Source: Nitrosomonas sp. (lineage in GTDB: Bacteria > Pseudomonadota > Gammaproteobacteria > Burkholderiales > Nitrosomonadaceae). Taken from it: DNA of 41,680 bases. How positions within the stretch are numbered: the stretch's first letter is position 1; each line of letters opens with the position of its first letter. Both the position numbers and the translations under genes were made by a program. The notes under the pieces were generated by a model. That model was given only the letters and a program-made list of their open reading frames with translations. It did not search any database and was not told the origin of the DNA. This document shows, piece by piece, positions 1-8,671 of this stretch. The stretch spans positions 1 through 41,680 of the forward strand of contig NZ_JAIEMO010000040.1 in the NCBI RefSeq assembly GCF_019752095.1. The letters run 5' to 3'.

Positions 1-212
1 TAACTTAAATAAGGGGCATGTTTATGAATCATATCAACAGATCATTAACCACGTTGTTATGTGCGGGAATATTTTCACTCGGGCTGGTATTAACGGTCGA
101 CGCAGCATTAGAATCGAGACCGGGTGGTGTCGCATATTACGACACACACAGGAATATTACATGGTTGGCAGACGCAAATGCATATGTCGGTGAAGCATCA
201 GGCTGACATGCG

Positions 213-340
213 TCATTAATTTTTTGAGGATGGGATCAGTCCGCCACCCCAGTACCCCAGTACCCCAGCACCCCAGCACCCCAGCACCCCAGCACCCCAG
301 CACCCCAGCACCCCAGCACCCCAGCACCGTTCATTAATTT
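213..340. repeat. 10-bp direct repeats bracketing the octanucleotide tract
   Basis: TCATTAATTT occurs at 213-222 and again at 331-340, either side of the repeat tract. The right copy encodes part of the family motif FINL, so it belongs to the original gene. The left copy is in another reading frame and follows the stop codon. This is compatible with a duplication or rejoining event that created the tract. Confidence 0.6.
247..326. repeat. Tandem octanucleotide repeat, 10 units
   Basis: Ten consecutive 8-bp units lie inside the broken PEP-CTERM gene: two CCCCAGTA followed by eight CCCCAGCA. The unit length is not a multiple of three, so each gain or loss of a unit would shift the reading frame. 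The tract is cytosine-rich and lies where the central part of the protein should be encoded. Confidence 0.9.
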
Positions 341-598
341 ACGGAACGGCGGTTACTGGTCTAATTCGGAACTAAACTTATTCGGGGAGACATGGAGTGT
401 AGAGTTCACTCGCAGAGATGTTGTAGTAGATGTTGACGGACTCGAAAATCCAATACTCACAGGACGTATCGCTGATACCGGAGCCCTTCCACCTACGCTA
501 TGCTACTGGCTGGGTTAGGACTGTTAGGTTTTGTGGCATACCGCAGGAAACAAAACACTTTTGCTAGTTACCTTGTTGAATTCCTAATTGATGGATGA

Positions 599-930
599 AA
601 ATATATTCTAATCGTTTTCCTTGTTTGAAAAATAATTCATACCTATTTTTCATATAGCCTTAGTGCAACATGGCGGGGCGCATTTATTAATGCGTTGGGA
701 GTTATTTATTCATTGTTTGATAAATCAGCAATACGCAATCATAAGGGCAACTTTAAGTGTTTGGTGGTACGCACATCAGTAAACTTGAATATCTCTCAAC
801 TCAAGGTAGAATGTTTTCATATATTATCTGAACCCAGAAAATCCTGAATTGCCTGCTGATCGAGTTGCTGTCTATGCAATCTATTTCGCAGGTATTGTCA
901 CAATAATAGAAATGGCCTTATCGTAAGAAC
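599..930 (+). other. Gap with possible degenerate coding fragments
   Basis: No intact gene is visible. One frame is open from 629 to 847 (...AFINALGVIYSLFDKSAIR... then KGNFKCLVVRTSVNLNISQL) and another from 810 to 925 (...NPENPELPADRVAVYAIYFAG...). They overlap at 810-847, and a single frame change there would join them into one peptide stretch ending just before the next gene. Neither frame has a convincing start codon or ribosome binding site and I do not recognise the family. It could be a gene remnant or chance. Confidence 0.25.
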
Positions 931-2952
931 ATGATTGAATTCATTGCTGCATTTGCTCGGTGGTCACAATTGACCGCCAATTTAATTTTATTTGGAAGTT
1001 GTGTTTTTCTGTTTATTATTGGTCAGCAGAAAACATTATTTGAAGCTGCTTGGGTCGCCCGGTTGGAAAGGTGTTTTCCATGGATGGCGGGTGCCGTCTT
1101 ACTTGGATTGATTGGCATTCTGGCTATCACGACGGGTGAAGCAACGGGAATTGTTGCTAATGTTTGGAGTCCACTTGCTTGGCTGGAAATCGTGCAGAAA
1201 ACGCAGATTGGTTATGTTTGGGTGGCTCGCGCGGCGCTGGCAAGTGTGCTATTGATGGCTATTCTTGTTCTTCGGCGTGCCAAGCGAGAAAAATGGCATT
1301 ATCTTTTATGGGCTGTTGTTGCTTCGTTTCCGTTGATAGCGGGTACGCTGATGAGTCATTCCAGCGCGGATGAGATGTCGTTTGCAGCGGTTGCTCCGTA
1401 TGCGGTGCATATATTGCTGGCAGGCGCCTGGTTTGGTGCGTTACCAGCTGTTCTGCTTATTTTATACAGTAGCCACAGTGAATCCGGTAAAGCACTGGGC
1501 TTGGTAACGACAAGTTATCTGAAAAAATTCTCAGTTGTTGCAGCGCCTGTCATGTTGCTGTTGGCGGTGACCGGTTTGATTGTGACCGATCGCTTGGTTG
1601 AGACTTTTTATCATACCCTGGTTGCCAGTCCTTACGGCTGGTTATTAATCGCCAAGTTAAGTATTCTGGCGGTCATTTTGGTGATTGCATATCAAGCACG
1701 TTACCGGTGGCTTCCCAGGTTGTCTGAGGATGGTGTTGAACAGAACAATCGCAGTACTAAACATCTAAGGCAGTGGGTCGGTATTGAGTTCTTTTTAGCA
1801 GTATTGCTGGTACTACTTGCAACCATTCTGGCCAATACGCTGCCTGCCAAGCATACGATGATTGAGAATTGGCCTTATCCGTTCCGTTTCTCGATCAATG
1901 CAACCTGGGATGAGCCGTATGTGCAAGAAATGGTGTGGTCCGGAATTGTGTTGTTTCTCATCGCATTGAGTACTATCTGGTTGGGTAAAAAGAATCACTG
2001 GAACCGCATGACAAAGATTTTGGTGCCTAGTTTGCTGGGAATTAGTTCGATGGCGATTGCTTTGCCGCCTTTGGCGATTGAAGCTTATCCTGAGACTTAT
2101 CTGAAACCGACAATCCCTTTTGATGCGATCTCCATTGTTAATGGTTCCAGGTTGTTTGCAGAAAACTGCAGCAACTGTCATGGACCGCAAGGCAAGGGTA
2201 CTCAGCCTGTGGTCGATCCCGACGTGCGTGACCCTACCGATCTGTTGACGCAACAACATACGGCAAAATATACCGTAGGTAACGTTTTTCATCTGTTAAC
2301 GCACGGTATCCCTGGAACGCAAATGCCTGGTTATGCAGCAACTTTATCCGAAGATGATCGCTGGGATTTGATCAATTTTCTTCATGCACTGTCGCGTGGT
2401 TTTGATGCGCGCTTGTTGGGGAGTATGATTTTACCTGAGATGCCTGTCATCGCATCGCCGGTATTTAATTATGCAGCGAATGATGGTTCCAGTGGCAATT
2501 TAAAAGATTTCCGTTTGCAAAAGAATGTATTGCTGGTGTTATTTTCCTGGCCTCAATCTAAAGAACGCTTTTTTCAATTGGCTGCTGCATATGACAGAAT
2601 CAAGGCGCTAAATACTGAGATTCTGGCGGTTCCAATTCGTGCGCTGAGTCAAGCGGAGTTGGAGCAAGTTGCTGAAATTGCTAATTTTCCTGTGGTAATC
2701 GAGGGTTGGTCGGAGATCAAAGATAGTTATTGGCTCTACCGCCGAGTTAGAACGGTTCCTGATTTGTCGGGTAAAGGAATGTTTCCTGGACATATGGAAT
2801 TTATTACCGATCGTTTTGGTTACTTGCGCGCACGATGGGTGGGCCAATTCGAAGGATTTGGTTGGCAAAATTTCGATGCTTTGACACTGCAGTTGAGGCA
2901 ACTTAATCAAGAAGATGAAATCATGCCGCCACCCGGTGAACATGCGCATTAA
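931..2952 (+). CDS. CopD-domain / cytochrome c / thioredoxin-fold fusion membrane protein
   Basis: This 673-residue protein has three parts. Residues 1 to about 385 hold about ten hydrophobic segments, with a CopD-like copper-resistance membrane domain in the middle. Residues about 400-490 form a class I cytochrome c domain with one haem site, Cys413-Ser-Asn-Cys416-His417, and a likely axial Met465 in GTQMPGY. Residues about 505-660 look like a redoxin/SCO-type thioredoxin fold, but the region where SCO or TlpA proteins carry Cys pairs reads LFSWPQSKER and has no cysteine. CopD family members are linked to copper uptake. A periplasmic electron-transfer or copper-handling role is inferred from the domains. 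The start at 931 has no strong ribosome binding site. The next gene follows after 21 bp and is probably co-transcribed. Confidence 0.85.
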   Translation: MIEFIAAFARWSQLTANLILFGSCVFLFIIGQQKTLFEAAWVARLERCFPWMAGAVLLGLIGILAITTGEATGIVANVWSPLAWLEIVQKTQIGYVWVARAALASVLLMAILVLRRAKREKWHYLLWAVVASFPLIAGTLMSHSSADEMSFAAVAPYAVHILLAGAWFGALPAVLLILYSSHSESGKALGLVTTSYLKKFSVVAAPVMLLLAVTGLIVTDRLVETFYHTLVASPYGWLLIAKLSILAVILVIAYQARYRWLPRLSEDGVEQNNRSTKHLRQWVGIEFFLAVLLVLLATILANTLPAKHTMIENWPYPFRFSINATWDEPYVQEMVWSGIVLFLIALSTIWLGKKNHWNRMTKILVPSLLGISSMAIALPPLAIEAYPETYLKPTIPFDAISIVNGSRLFAENCSNCHGPQGKGTQPVVDPDVRDPTDLLTQQHTAKYTVGNVFHLLTHGIPGTQMPGYAATLSEDDRWDLINFLHALSRGFDARLLGSMILPEMPVIASPVFNYAANDGSSGNLKDFRLQKNVLLVLFSWPQSKERFFQLAAAYDRIKALNTEILAVPIRALSQAELEQVAEIANFPVVIEGWSEIKDSYWLYRRVRTVPDLSGKGMFPGHMEFITDRFGYLRARWVGQFEGFGWQNFDALTLQLRQLNQEDEIMPPPGEHAH

Positions 2953-2973
2953 AGTTTTTACAAGGAGATTGAG

Positions 2974-3567
2974 ATGAACAATATGAAATGGAAAAAATTA
3001 TGCCAGGGTAGTCTTACTCGGAAGTTCATGTTGTTTTGGATTGTCGGGCTACTATGCATTACTGCATCGCATGGATGGGCTGGCAATTCGGAAAGGCAAA
3101 CATTGAAAACGGTTGAAATCGAGGGTATTTCAATCAATACACCACTAGAAATGATTGCGGATATTCTACAAGCGCGGGATTACATACAGATCAAGGAGTC
3201 TTTGTATACAAAACAGGAATATGCGGATAAAGGGCGGAGTACTATTTCTCGTGTGGAAATCGATGATAATCCAACTTTTCGTCAAATCACCTATTATCGC
3301 GGCATGAGCGGTGGGCGGAACAAAAGCCCCACATCGCGTGATGCACCGATTCCTGATTCCGATATCGGCATGGCACAACAGCTTTATCATTTAGTTTGTA
3401 CGGATATTGCAGAAGAATTGGAAAATGCAAGAGCGTGCGATCCTCTCACTTCGACCGATATCAGGTTTGGTCGTGCACAGTGGATTCAAATCGACGATCA
3501 TTTTTCTGCCATATTGACTGCATCTGATACCAATGCAACCATTGGGATAAGATTTGCAAGGAATTGA
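2974..3567 (+). CDS. Exported hypothetical protein
   Basis: The product has 197 residues and I do not recognise its family. A basic N-terminus is followed by a hydrophobic stretch (FMLFWIVGLLCITASHGWAG), consistent with a signal peptide cut near residue 37. The mature part begins with VEIEGISINTPLEMIADIL, which suggests a small repeat-like or lipid/peptide-binding fold of the kind in which a short motif sets a threshold. This is a guess. Two cysteines near the C-terminus (VCTDIAEELENARACD) could form a disulfide. A strong AAGGAG lies 8 bases before the ATG. The gene sits 21 bp behind the CopD/cytochrome fusion, so an auxiliary periplasmic role with that protein is possible. Confidence 0.65.
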   Translation: MNNMKWKKLCQGSLTRKFMLFWIVGLLCITASHGWAGNSERQTLKTVEIEGISINTPLEMIADILQARDYIQIKESLYTKQEYADKGRSTISRVEIDDNPTFRQITYYRGMSGGRNKSPTSRDAPIPDSDIGMAQQLYHLVCTDIAEELENARACDPLTSTDIRFGRAQWIQIDDHFSAILTASDTNATIGIRFARN

Positions 3568-3843
3568 TATGAAACAAGGATAATGCTAAGTGAGCTGGAC
3601 CTGAACGATAATAGAGAAATAAAAAAATCAGCGACGCTATACAAGTGCCATCGATTTTCATTTGAAATCATACAATGTGCATTAGTTCTATTATTGATTT
3701 AACTTAAGCTACTATAGCGAGCTGAAATAAGGGGTTTTTGCGTCTTGGAAAAAGTATCGTCAGACTTAAAGTCTGTAATTGAATATTTGTGTCCAAATTT
3801 ACTTAACTTGACAATACATTACGGACAAATATACACAGCACCC

Positions 3844-5778
3844 TTATACCGGCATACGCACCCATTCGCTTTCCCAATTGCTGAATTCCTCTGCTGGCAT
3901 CGGCATGCTGATCAGATAGCCTTGCGCCACATCGCATTCCAATGTTACCAGGAGATCCCACACAGCCTGGCTATCGACTCCTTCCGCCACTACTTCCAAA
4001 TCCAGATTATGCCCAAGTTCAATGGTCGAATGCACAATCACAGCTGAATCATTGTTTGCTTCCATTGGCATGACAAACGACTGATCAATCTTGATTGAAT
4101 CTACTGGCAGTTTTTGCAAATAACTCAAGCTCGAATATCCCGTGCCAAAGTCGTCAATGAATAATCGGGTCCCAAGTTTCTTTAGCTTGGTTAATGTTTC
4201 TAGTGCGATTGACGGCTCTTCCATTAAGGTGCTCTCGGTCAATTCAAATTGAATCAGCTCCGGACTAATATTCCAAGTGGAAAACAGACCTTTGATACGG
4301 TCGATGAGCATAGGGTCATACAAATCATGCGCGGACAAATTCACCGATAAGGCCTGCTCTAACCCTACTTCATGCCAGGCATAACTTTGACTAAAAACTG
4401 CATCGAGCATCCAATGCGTCAGAGGAGTAATTAAACCGGCATTTTCAGCGAGCTTGATGAACTCCGTGGTTGCAAGCATACCGTGCACAGGATGCTGCCA
4501 GCGCACCAAAGCCTCTGCTCCACACACCCGTCGCGAAACAATGTCGACTTTGGGCTGACAATATAGCAATAACTCTTTCCGTTCAATCGCTTGTCGAAAA
4601 TCCCCCATTAAGGAAAGACGTCGGGTACATTCTTGTTCCTGTCCTCCTGTATATATGGCGTAGCCGCCCCGGGAAGGACAGACATCATTTGTAGCCGCAT
4701 TAGCACGTCGCAACAAGATATCCGCTTTGATGGCGTGAACTGGATAAAGGGCAATGCCTATGCTGACGCGCGGATCGACCATTAAACCCGCCACTTCCAC
4801 GGAGTCGTGCAAGACATTAGCCAGCCGCTGTGCAGCTTGAATAGCATCATCAGATCCTCCGCTGGGCAAGAGCAAAGCAAACTCGCCTTCTCCGACTCGC
4901 GCCAGGAAATTACCAGTTTCCAGGCTGCGCTTCAGCCGCTGAGCCAGTTGTTGCAACAATTGATCTCCCGAACCATAACCTAAGATTTGATTGATGCCAC
5001 GTAACCGGACAATACTCATATGCAAGAGAGCGAGAGGATGATGGTTACTTTTTGCAGTTTGAATGGCATCTTGCAAGCGCTCAAGCATGAAGGTGCGGTT
5101 GGGCAATTCAGTCAAGGAATCATAATAAGCCAGCCGTGCAATGGTAGCTTGGGCTGTCTGATGCTCAATGCGCATGCGCAGGTTGGTGATGCCATAAGCC
5201 AAGTCATCGGCCAATTCGCTGAGTAATTTGACTTCTTCTTCATCAAACGCATCAGGTTCGATTGCACCCATAACCAAGGCACCAAGCACCTGCTCATTAA
5301 CGCGCAAAGGAAAAGCGGTAACTGCAGCATAACCGGCCTTGATTGCATTTTCGCGAAGGGGAGCATAAGCGGGGGCAGCATAGACAGGATCAGTGAGGAT
5401 ACTCCTGCCCACACAGGGCTGGCCTGTGCGAATCGCAATAGCTGTGGCGGAGCGTCCCATTTCTGTATCGGCCCAAGTGTATTGTAGCGCCTCCACAAAT
5501 TCTTTATCTACTCCAATACTTGCCATCCAGTGAAGGCTTTTATCTTTGTCGTGTTCTGCATATGCGACGCCAACCATGCGATAACCACCTTTTTCCACGA
5601 TAACTTGGCACATATCATGCAGCAATTCTTGCTCGTCTGAGGCATGCAATAAAGTATGATTGCCAGCGCTCAAAGTTCTGAGAGCACAAGTGACGCGCTC
5701 GATCATCGTTAGTAGTTGTTCATTCTTTGTCACTGAATTACGACTTACTGTATCGGTTTCTTTGGCAGAGTATGCCAT
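3844..5778 (-). CDS. GAF-GGDEF-EAL protein, probable c-di-GMP phosphodiesterase
   Basis: This 644-residue protein has a GAF sensor (about 45-200), a GGDEF domain (about 215-380) and an EAL domain (about 390-635), with no membrane segment. The cyclase signature is degenerate: it reads G296-E-G-E-F300 in RVGEGEF. The EAL domain looks active, with E422-A-L, SVNLSAHDL, FELTES, IDDFGTGYSSL and KIDQSFV all present. EAL domains hydrolyse c-di-GMP to pGpG. The degenerate GGDEF half may bind GTP or act as a regulatory module, which is inference. A purine-rich GGTGAAGGG precedes the ATG. The gene is monocistronic and convergent with the upstream plus-strand pair. A link to the flagellar genes 15 kb away is plausible but not shown. 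Confidence 0.9.
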   Translation of the reverse strand: MAYSAKETDTVSRNSVTKNEQLLTMIERVTCALRTLSAGNHTLLHASDEQELLHDMCQVIVEKGGYRMVGVAYAEHDKDKSLHWMASIGVDKEFVEALQYTWADTEMGRSATAIAIRTGQPCVGRSILTDPVYAAPAYAPLRENAIKAGYAAVTAFPLRVNEQVLGALVMGAIEPDAFDEEEVKLLSELADDLAYGITNLRMRIEHQTAQATIARLAYYDSLTELPNRTFMLERLQDAIQTAKSNHHPLALLHMSIVRLRGINQILGYGSGDQLLQQLAQRLKRSLETGNFLARVGEGEFALLLPSGGSDDAIQAAQRLANVLHDSVEVAGLMVDPRVSIGIALYPVHAIKADILLRRANAATNDVCPSRGGYAIYTGGQEQECTRRLSLMGDFRQAIERKELLLYCQPKVDIVSRRVCGAEALVRWQHPVHGMLATTEFIKLAENAGLITPLTHWMLDAVFSQSYAWHEVGLEQALSVNLSAHDLYDPMLIDRIKGLFSTWNISPELIQFELTESTLMEEPSIALETLTKLKKLGTRLFIDDFGTGYSSLSYLQKLPVDSIKIDQSFVMPMEANNDSAVIVHSTIELGHNLDLEVVAEGVDSQAVWDLLVTLECDVAQGYLISMPMPAEEFSNWESEWVRMPV

Positions 5779-5941
5779 AGCCCTTCACCTCTAGATTGTA
5801 ATAGCTTCATTATAGTCGGCAGATTCGTTTCTGACTAAAGTCAATCTTAATCTAGGCACTTGATGCTATTCTCATTGCGACATTAAAAACACTGCAGGTC
5901 AAAACTAAAAAACAACCCGAATAATCAATGACATTTCATCA

Positions 5942-6904
5942 TTATCGCTTCATTTCACTGCACGAAGCGCCAAACTGAAAACAACTGTAACAACGATGGT
6001 GTTTCATACTCACCGGTTCTTGCAGACTCTCAGTCAGAGTTCGCCCTAACACATAATCGGCATCGTCATCGACCAGTGTGCACGCGTAAACCTTGCATTC
6101 ACCGGCATTCTTCACCACCATACGGCTAAAAGCGCACATGAATTCACGCCGGGTCGATTCGGTTTGATAATCCACCATGCAACTCTGTGTAATCTGGGGC
6201 GCAGGAACGGTACTATTAGGTGGATAAAATTCAGGAAATTCAATTCGCGGTAAATTTTCTGGTAAACCCGCGCCGCGAAAAACCTCTGCAAAGCACTTAG
6301 CCACTTTACTTGCCGACAAACCAGAAATTTTCTGACTTGCCACGGATACACCGAATCCCAACTCATTCAAAGCACATAAACCATCCAGCGCCATCGAAAA
6401 CATCCCCTCACCACGGGCTCGATCATGCTCATCCGCCAGGAAATGATCTAGGCTAACCCGGAAATGCACAGCATGGGGAAGTTCACGCACTGACTCCAAT
6501 TGCGACAAACGCTTGATCAGTGGTTCCGTAGCGTTAGTCAGCACCATGCAGGGGCGATGCTGCAATGCATAATCGAGAATATGCACTATGTCTTTATTAA
6601 CAAAAGGCTCTCCACCGGTAAAAGAAAATTGCTTAACGCCCAGAACCATTGCTTCGTCAATATATGGTTTAGCATCATCGAAACGCATCAGTTGCAGACG
6701 ATCATCACCAGGTTTTGATCCTTCCAGGCAGAAGGGGCAAGCTAAATTACACGCGGTGCCGGTGTGAAACCATAATTCCTCCAAAGCATGCGATCGGATA
6801 AAACCATGCGGCTTGTTGTCGTGTGTGACATACCATGATTTGGAGCGATGGGTATGGGGCTTTCCAGATGTTGGTAAAACAGTGGCATTCATGTTTAACA
6901 GCAT
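5942..6904 (-). CDS. Radical SAM/SPASM-like protein of the arsenic cluster
   Basis: The product has 320 residues. The radical SAM cluster motif is C52xxxC56xxC59 (CNLACPFC), followed by FTGGEPF, the SAM-binding GGE motif. The C-terminal part carries GECKVYAC and then C305xxC308...C315 (CYSCFQFGASC), the layout of a SPASM or twitch domain that binds an auxiliary Fe-S cluster. It is the last gene of a four-gene minus-strand operon. The ATG at 6904 overlaps the end of the methyltransferase gene by 10 bp, and an in-frame ATG at 6892 would start just after it. Neither start has a clear ribosome binding site. Standard ArsS proteins end in a different C-terminal domain (DUF3641 type), so this is probably another subfamily. 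The substrate is unknown; a methylated arsenical is inferred from context. Confidence 0.85.
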   Translation of the reverse strand: MLLNMNATVLPTSGKPHTHRSKSWYVTHDNKPHGFIRSHALEELWFHTGTACNLACPFCLEGSKPGDDRLQLMRFDDAKPYIDEAMVLGVKQFSFTGGEPFVNKDIVHILDYALQHRPCMVLTNATEPLIKRLSQLESVRELPHAVHFRVSLDHFLADEHDRARGEGMFSMALDGLCALNELGFGVSVASQKISGLSASKVAKCFAEVFRGAGLPENLPRIEFPEFYPPNSTVPAPQITQSCMVDYQTESTRREFMCAFSRMVVKNAGECKVYACTLVDDDADYVLGRTLTESLQEPVSMKHHRCYSCFQFGASCSEMKR

Positions 6905-7941
6905 CCGCTGGTCTGTCCGTCAGTGGTTGCATCTGCAAACGGAATGCCCATACCACAACCAGGAAAAATACCGAAATGCTGATCAAAGTTACCATAAAAA
7001 TCGAAGTGCTCTCTGAATCGCGTGTCATGCAGCATACGCCAAGTATTCCCACACACTGGAAACTGCCTGCCAGCTTCAATAAAATGATGCTTATCCAACC
7101 GAAATGCATGGGGATGATGAGGAACCGTGCCTCGATATACCACCGATTGTCCATGATCCTCACAAGCCGGCTCCAGATCGTGCAGTTTAAACAGCCGATA
7201 AGTTGCCGAATAAAAACGAATATTCCCGGTTTTGTCGGATAACTCAGAGTTATTAATGGCAATTGACCGATCTTCGACCAAACGTGGATCGGAAAAACCA
7301 TTCTTGCGCGCCAGTTGCAAAAAATCATTCCAATACAGCGCACCACTTAAGCATTCGCCATACAGCACCGGATCATGCGTCAATTCCGCTGGAATACGCC
7401 GGTCGCTGTAGACATCGGAGAAATACAATTCCCCACCAGGTTTCAATGTACGGAAAGCTTCACGCAATACCGCCGCCTTATCTGACGCCAGATTAATGAC
7501 GCAATTGGATACGATTAAATCCACGCTGGCATCCGCCAATTCAAGCTCGTGCAACCGTTCGATATAGCCGTGCAGAAAGCGCACATTGCTGCGTTTGTAG
7601 CCGAAGGCTTTCTGGTGGTATTTTTCATGCTGACGGGCAACTGCCAGTTGCTCCTCAGTCATATCCACGCCGATAATTTGTCCTTTCTCTCCGACTAATT
7701 GCGATAGCACATACACATCTCTCCCTGCACCGCACCCTAGATCCAGAATGGCTAATCCCTCCAGTAATTCAGGCAAAACCAGACCGCAGCCGTAATAACG
7801 TGCTCGCACTTCCGCATGCACTCGATTCAGCAGCGGTTTGATAAAATGTGGCAATCCTGTGTCTGTGCAACACGCATCAGTCAATAAATCCTGAGTTCCC
7901 GTAAGGGTTTCACCATAATATTTTTGCACAATCTCTTGCAT
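6895..7941 (-). CDS. arsM: ArsM-like arsenite S-adenosylmethionine methyltransferase
   Basis: ArsM methylates trivalent arsenic with S-adenosylmethionine. The 348-residue product has the class I methyltransferase motif LDLGCGAGRD (66-75) and acidic motif GVD (91-93). It has three cysteines in the contexts known to bind As(III): Cys52 in YYGCG, Cys147 in SNCVINL and Cys197 in GECLSGAL. A further Cys24-Cys25 pair lies near the N-terminus and the chain ends in SGCC. The region after residue 200 (IRFYSATYRLFKL) matches the usual ArsM C-terminal domain. AAGGA lies a few bases before the ATG. It lies between a glycosyltransferase gene and the radical SAM gene, the grouping expected for organoarsenical synthesis. 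Confidence 0.9.
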   Translation of the reverse strand: MQEIVQKYYGETLTGTQDLLTDACCTDTGLPHFIKPLLNRVHAEVRARYYGCGLVLPELLEGLAILDLGCGAGRDVYVLSQLVGEKGQIIGVDMTEEQLAVARQHEKYHQKAFGYKRSNVRFLHGYIERLHELELADASVDLIVSNCVINLASDKAAVLREAFRTLKPGGELYFSDVYSDRRIPAELTHDPVLYGECLSGALYWNDFLQLARKNGFSDPRLVEDRSIAINNSELSDKTGNIRFYSATYRLFKLHDLEPACEDHGQSVVYRGTVPHHPHAFRLDKHHFIEAGRQFPVCGNTWRMLHDTRFREHFDFYGNFDQHFGIFPGCGMGIPFADATTDGQTSGCC

Positions 7942-7981
7942 GATATTCCTTCACATTGGATGATTTGCATCATTATGTCAT

Positions 7982-8671
7982 TCACGAGCCAATTTTAGAA
8001 TGGTATTTTTCAGCGAGCTCCTGAGGCGTAACGCCACGCATAAAATTCCAGGCCAATTTGCGATTATGCCAGGTACGCCGCCACCAACCATCACGCCGCC
8101 AACGACGCGTATCGACAAAAACAGGCTCGGACAATGCTAAAAACTTACCACAACGGCGAGTGGATTGCACTAAAGGCACTTCCTCAAACAGCGGCCACGG
8201 CGCATGTCCGCCTATTTGTTGATAAACTAAGCGCTTGATAAAAATTCCTTGATCACCATAGGGAACACCGAAACGGCATCGTAGCGCTATCGCCGGTTCC
8301 AAAATAAAAGCTTGCCAAGCACGCGGCTTGGCAAAGCGGAAACGAAAATAACCACCAATTGCACCTCGTGCTAACGCACTTGATATCGCTGCCACCGGAT
8401 CGGTGGAGAGTTGCGCATCCGCATGCAGAAACCACAACACGTCGCCTTTGGCCTGCATTGCGCCAAGGCGCAATTGCTGCCCACGGCAAGGCTCACTCAC
8501 CAACCGCTGTATCCTGAACTGTTTACAAATATCTAAGCAACGAGCGCTATTGGCAGCATCAACGATAATGATTTCACACGGCTTATTTGGTAATTGCTGC
8601 AACTGCTCCATTAGACGCGCTAAATTTTCATCATCATAATAGCAAGGGATAATGACACTACACTTAACCAT
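7982..8671 (-). CDS. TIGR04283-type arsenosugar-associated glycosyltransferase (GT2 fold)
   Basis: This is a family 2 glycosyltransferase of 229 residues. It starts with CSVIIPCYYDDENL and has IIIVDA, the variant sugar-nucleotide segment RGQQLRLGA, the DXD-like LHADAQL and GDQGIFI, all typical of the TIGR04283 family that co-occurs with arsM. The start at 8671 was chosen because it gives the family N-terminus and overlaps the stop of the upstream gene (ATGGTTAA, 8 bp), which suggests translational coupling. An upstream in-frame start at 8740 would add 23 unlikely residues. It may attach a sugar in the arsenosugar pathway, but the acceptor is not known from sequence. Confidence 0.88.
   Translation of the reverse strand: MVKCSVIIPCYYDDENLARLMEQLQQLPNKPCEIIIVDAANSARCLDICKQFRIQRLVSEPCRGQQLRLGAMQAKGDVLWFLHADAQLSTDPVAAISSALARGAIGGYFRFRFAKPRAWQAFILEPAIALRCRFGVPYGDQGIFIKRLVYQQIGGHAPWPLFEEVPLVQSTRRCGKFLALSEPVFVDTRRWRRDGWWRRTWHNRKLAWNFMRGVTPQELAEKYHSKIGS

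Larger units (their letters stand above)
24..598 (+). pseudogene. Broken PEP-CTERM exosortase-substrate gene
   Basis: The intact gene would have made an exported protein sorted by the exosortase system. The 5' part encodes a signal peptide (MNHINRSLTTLLCAGIF...) followed by VAYYDTHRNITWLADANAY, typical of PEP-CTERM proteins with a DUF1566-like fold. AAGGGG at 11-16 favours the ATG at 24 over the one at 18. A TGA stops this frame at 204-206. After the octanucleotide repeat the same frame resumes with FINLRNGGYWSNSEL, the usual near-C-terminal motif of the family. The sorting signal is then split: P-E-P is encoded at 478-486 in a second frame and STYAMLLAGLGLLGFVAY at 488-541 in a third, ending with basic residues and TGA at 596-598. 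The middle of the protein is missing. An internal deletion plus frameshifts explains this best; sequencing error alone would not remove the middle. Confidence 0.75.

Noticed and set aside
247..326. Possible CRISPR array
   Set aside because: The units are 8 bp and directly adjacent, with no spacers.
1813..2292. Minus-strand open frame of 159 codons
   Set aside because: It is antisense to the cytochrome fusion and has no recognisable domain.
3761..3775. Palindrome CAGACTTAAAGTCTG between convergent genes
   Set aside because: The stem is AT-rich and short, with no T-run; too weak to call a terminator.
3745..4047. Plus-strand open frame of 100 codons
   Set aside because: It lies largely antisense to the EAL domain, has no ribosome binding site and no family features.
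6813..7242. Plus-strand open frames over the radical SAM/arsM junction
   Set aside because: They are antisense shadows of two well-supported genes.
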